From the NCBI GenBank assembly GCA_946481265.1, contig CAMLNE010000061.1, positions 1-15,122 on the forward strand: a DNA stretch of 15,122 nucleotides, given 5' to 3'. The notes beneath the pieces were generated by a model. That model saw nothing but the letters and a program-made list of their open reading frames with translations. It did not search any database and was not told the DNA's origin. This document shows positions 12,864 to 15,122 of the stretch, piece by piece (the first letter of the stretch is position 1; the number at the start of each line of letters is the position of its first letter). The stretch comes from an uncultured Panacagrimonas sp. (GTDB taxonomy: Bacteria > Pseudomonadota > Gammaproteobacteria > Nevskiales > Nevskiaceae). Both the position numbers and the translations under genes were made by a program.

Positions 12864-15122
12864 ATGAAACTTTCCGAACAGTGGCTGCGCGAATGGGTGA
12901 ACCCGTCCGCCACCATCGAGCAGATCGCGGAGCGCCTGGTGATGGGCGGCCTCGAGCTCGAGATCGAGGCGGTCTGCGCGGAGCTGCCGCGCGGCGTCGT
13001 GGTGGGCCGCATCGCCTCGATCGCGCCGCACCCCAACGCCGAGCGCCTGCGCGTGTGCGAGGTCGACATCGGCGCCGGCGGCATGCCGACCATCGTGTGC
13101 GGTGCGCCGAATGCGCGCGCGGGCATGATCGTGCCCGTGGCGCTGCCGGGCGCACGCCTGCCGGGCGGGTTCGAGATCAAGGTTTCGACCCTGCGCGGCG
13201 TCGAATCGGCCGGCATGCTGTGCTCGGCCTCGGAACTGGGCCTGGCGGAGAAATCCGAGGGGCTGCTGGAACTCGACCCCGACACGCGGCTTGGCACGCC
13301 GATCGAGAAGCACCTGGCGCTCGACGACCGGATCCTGAACCTGGAGATCACGCCCAATCGTGGCGACTGCCTGTCGGTGGTCGGCCTGGCGCGCGAAGTG
13401 GCGGCGCTGTACGGCGTGAACATGACGCGGCCACGGATGAAGCCGGCGGTGGTGGTCGGCGTGCACCGGCATCCGGTGGAGATCGAGAACCCGGCCGATT
13501 GTTCGGCCTACGCGGGACGCGTGATGTATGGCCTGGATGCCCGCGCGCGTACGCCGGACGCGATGCGCGAGCGGCTGCGCCGCAGCGGCATCCGCAGCAT
13601 CCAGCCCCTGGTCGACATCACCAACTACGTGATGATGGAACTGGGCCAGCCGATGCATGCCTTCGACGCCTCGCGCCTGTCGGGCACGGTGCGCGTGCGG
13701 CGCGCCAGGGCGGGGGAGGCACTGACCCTGCTCAACGACCAGGCGCTCGAGCTGAACCATTCCGAACTGCTGATCTGCGATGACAGCGGACCGGTGGCCC
13801 TGGCCGGCGTCATGGGGGGTGCCTCGACGGCGGTGTCGGGCTCGACCACGCGCGTCTTCTTCGAAAGCGCCTGCTTCTCGATGAACGCGGTGGCCGGGAC
13901 CGGGCGGCGCCACAAGCTGGCCTCCGATGCCCTGTACCGCTTCGAGCGGGGGGTGGACCCGGAGCTGCAGCGGGCCGCGCTGGAACGCGCCACCGAACTG
14001 GCAGAGCAGATCTGTGGCGGCGAGTCGGGACCGGTGAGCTTCGCCGGCCGCCCGCAGCCGGAGCCCCGCCTGCGCCTGCGCCATGCGCGGCTCAACAAGC
14101 TGCTGGGCCACGACATCGCGGCCAAGGAAGTCGAGGCCTTGCTGGCGCGGCTGAGCATCACGACCCGCAACGAGATCGGCGGCACCTGGGTGGCGCAGGT
14201 GCCGAGCTGGCGCCACGACCTGCGCATCGAGGCCGACCTGATCGAGGAAGTGGCGCGCCTGTACGGGTACGACCGCATCCCGGCCCGGCCCTATGCCGCA
14301 CGCCTGGCACCGGGCCGCCCGAGCGAGACCGAGCGCAATCCGGCCGCCCTCAAGCGCATCCTGGTCGCGCGCGGCTGGCAGGAGATCATCTCCCTGGCCT
14401 TCGCCGACCGCGCGGTGCAGGAGAAGCTGGCACCCGATTCGGTTTCGATTCCGCTCGACAACCCGATCGCCGACAACCTGGCACTGATGCGCTCCACGCT
14501 GTGGTGCGGGCTGGTCGATGCCTGGCGCTACAACCACGCCCGCCAGGCGCCGCGCCTGCGCCTGTTCGAGACCGGGGTGTGTTTCTCGCGCGATGACGGC
14601 GCGATCGTCGAGACCCCGCGCCTCGCCGGGCTGATGGCGGGTGATGCGCTGGCGGAGCAGTGGGGCGTCGCCGCGCGCCAGGCCGATTTCCACGACCTGA
14701 AGGCCGAGGTCTGCGCCATCCTGGGCCGTCCTGCCGCCTTCCGCTTCGAGGCGGCGACGCACGCCGCCCTGCACCCGGGCCGCAGCGCGCGCGTGATCTG
14801 CGACGGCCGGGCCGTGGGCTGGATCGGCGAACTGCATCCGGCCCTGGTGAGCGGGCTGGACCTGCCCGGCGCGGCCCTGCTGTTCGAGCTCGAGCTGTCC
14901 GCCCTGTGCCGGACCGACCTGCCGCGGGTCGCGGCGGTGCCCGAGTTCCCGGCCTCGCGCCGCGACCTGGCGCTGGTAGTCCCCGAGGCAGTCTCGCTGC
15001 AGGCCCTGGTCGAGGCTGTCCGCGCCGCCGGCCCGGATACCCTGCGCGAAGTCTTCGTGTTCGATGTCTACCGCGGGGAGAATCTCGGGACTACCTTCAA
15101 AAGCATGGCTTTAGGCTTGATT
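12864..15122 (+). CDS. pheT: Phenylalanyl-tRNA synthetase beta subunit (3' end outside window)
   Basis: The frame is open from ATG 12864 to the right edge, giving 753 residues, with roughly 40-50 missing from a usual ~795. The start MKLSEQWLREWVNP is conserved. An OB-fold tRNA-binding (EMAP) domain follows (about 40-150, HPNAERLRVCEVD), then EITPNRGDCLSVVGLAREV from residue 161, the B3/B4 domain with VDITNYVMMELGQPMHAFD, the B5 domain with VEALLARLSI and the DLIEEVARLYGYDRIP segment, and the start of the FDX-ACB anticodon domain (SRRDLALVV, FDVYRGENLG). The beta subunit binds and positions tRNA-Phe, and the B3/B4 region edits mischarged Tyr. No strong ribosome binding site precedes the ATG, so coupling to pheS is likely. 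A large antisense frame here is shadow. Confidence 0.96.
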   Translation, partial: MKLSEQWLREWVNPSATIEQIAERLVMGGLELEIEAVCAELPRGVVVGRIASIAPHPNAERLRVCEVDIGAGGMPTIVCGAPNARAGMIVPVALPGARLPGGFEIKVSTLRGVESAGMLCSASELGLAEKSEGLLELDPDTRLGTPIEKHLALDDRILNLEITPNRGDCLSVVGLAREVAALYGVNMTRPRMKPAVVVGVHRHPVEIENPADCSAYAGRVMYGLDARARTPDAMRERLRRSGIRSIQPLVDITNYVMMELGQPMHAFDASRLSGTVRVRRARAGEALTLLNDQALELNHSELLICDDSGPVALAGVMGGASTAVSGSTTRVFFESACFSMNAVAGTGRRHKLASDALYRFERGVDPELQRAALERATELAEQICGGESGPVSFAGRPQPEPRLRLRHARLNKLLGHDIAAKEVEALLARLSITTRNEIGGTWVAQVPSWRHDLRIEADLIEEVARLYGYDRIPARPYAARLAPGRPSETERNPAALKRILVARGWQEIISLAFADRAVQEKLAPDSVSIPLDNPIADNLALMRSTLWCGLVDAWRYNHARQAPRLRLFETGVCFSRDDGAIVETPRLAGLMAGDALAEQWGVAARQADFHDLKAEVCAILGRPAAFRFEAATHAALHPGRSARVICDGRAVGWIGELHPALVSGLDLPGAALLFELELSALCRTDLPRVAAVPEFPASRRDLALVVPEAVSLQALVEAVRAAGPDTLREVFVFDVYRGENLGTTFKSMALGLI

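Noticed and set aside
12813..14837. 674-aa open frame on the minus strand
   Set aside because: It lies opposite pheT, whose protein is unmistakable. The composition is that of a shadow frame.
15090..15122. More AT-rich codons in the last 30 bases of pheT
   Set aside because: The translation still matches the conserved PheT C-terminal region (NLGTTFKSMALGLI), and the stretch is too short to suggest transfer or a junction.

Overview
This is a GC-rich window with strong G/C preference at third codon positions. The conserved block infC-rpmI-rplT-pheS-pheT at 10488-15122 points to a proteobacterium. A pheM-like leader and attenuator between rplT and pheS, a KgtP-type permease and a TolC/MacA/MacB-type efflux operon suggest a gammaproteobacterium, possibly of the Xanthomonadales/Nevskiales kind. 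That placement is inferred from gene order and protein style, not from a database search.

Layout. (1) 1-3459, + strand: the 3' end of a flavin/NAD(P)H reductase, an uncharacterised ~376-aa protein, an uncharacterised 189-aa protein and an APH-fold phosphotransferase. The latter two are only 2 bp apart. The set looks like an accessory catabolic cluster, but its substrate cannot be read from the sequence. (2) 3611-5265, - strand: ynfA followed by an MHS-family MFS permease, overlapping by ATGA. (3) 5266-5692: a divergent intergenic region with short palindromes and a weak candidate promoter. (4) 5693-10294, + strand: a tightly overlapped four-gene tripartite efflux operon (TolC-like outer membrane factor, MacA-like adaptor, ABC ATPase, FtsX/MacB-type permease). 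(5) 10295-10487: a hairpin after the permease stop, a near-consensus sigma-70 promoter and a structured leader of about 120 nt. (6) 10488-15122: infC (AUC start), rpmI, rplT, a Phe-Phe leader peptide with an intrinsic terminator, pheS, and pheT, which runs off the right edge.

The most interesting content is regulatory. infC can only start sensibly at a non-canonical ATC, the class of start codon through which IF3 limits its own synthesis. Its leader holds mutually exclusive hairpins. The rplT-pheS gap has every part of a phenylalanine attenuator, with a leader peptide of only six residues. thrS, which normally precedes infC, is absent, and the efflux operon sits there instead. I saw no tRNA, rRNA, CRISPR array or insertion sequence.
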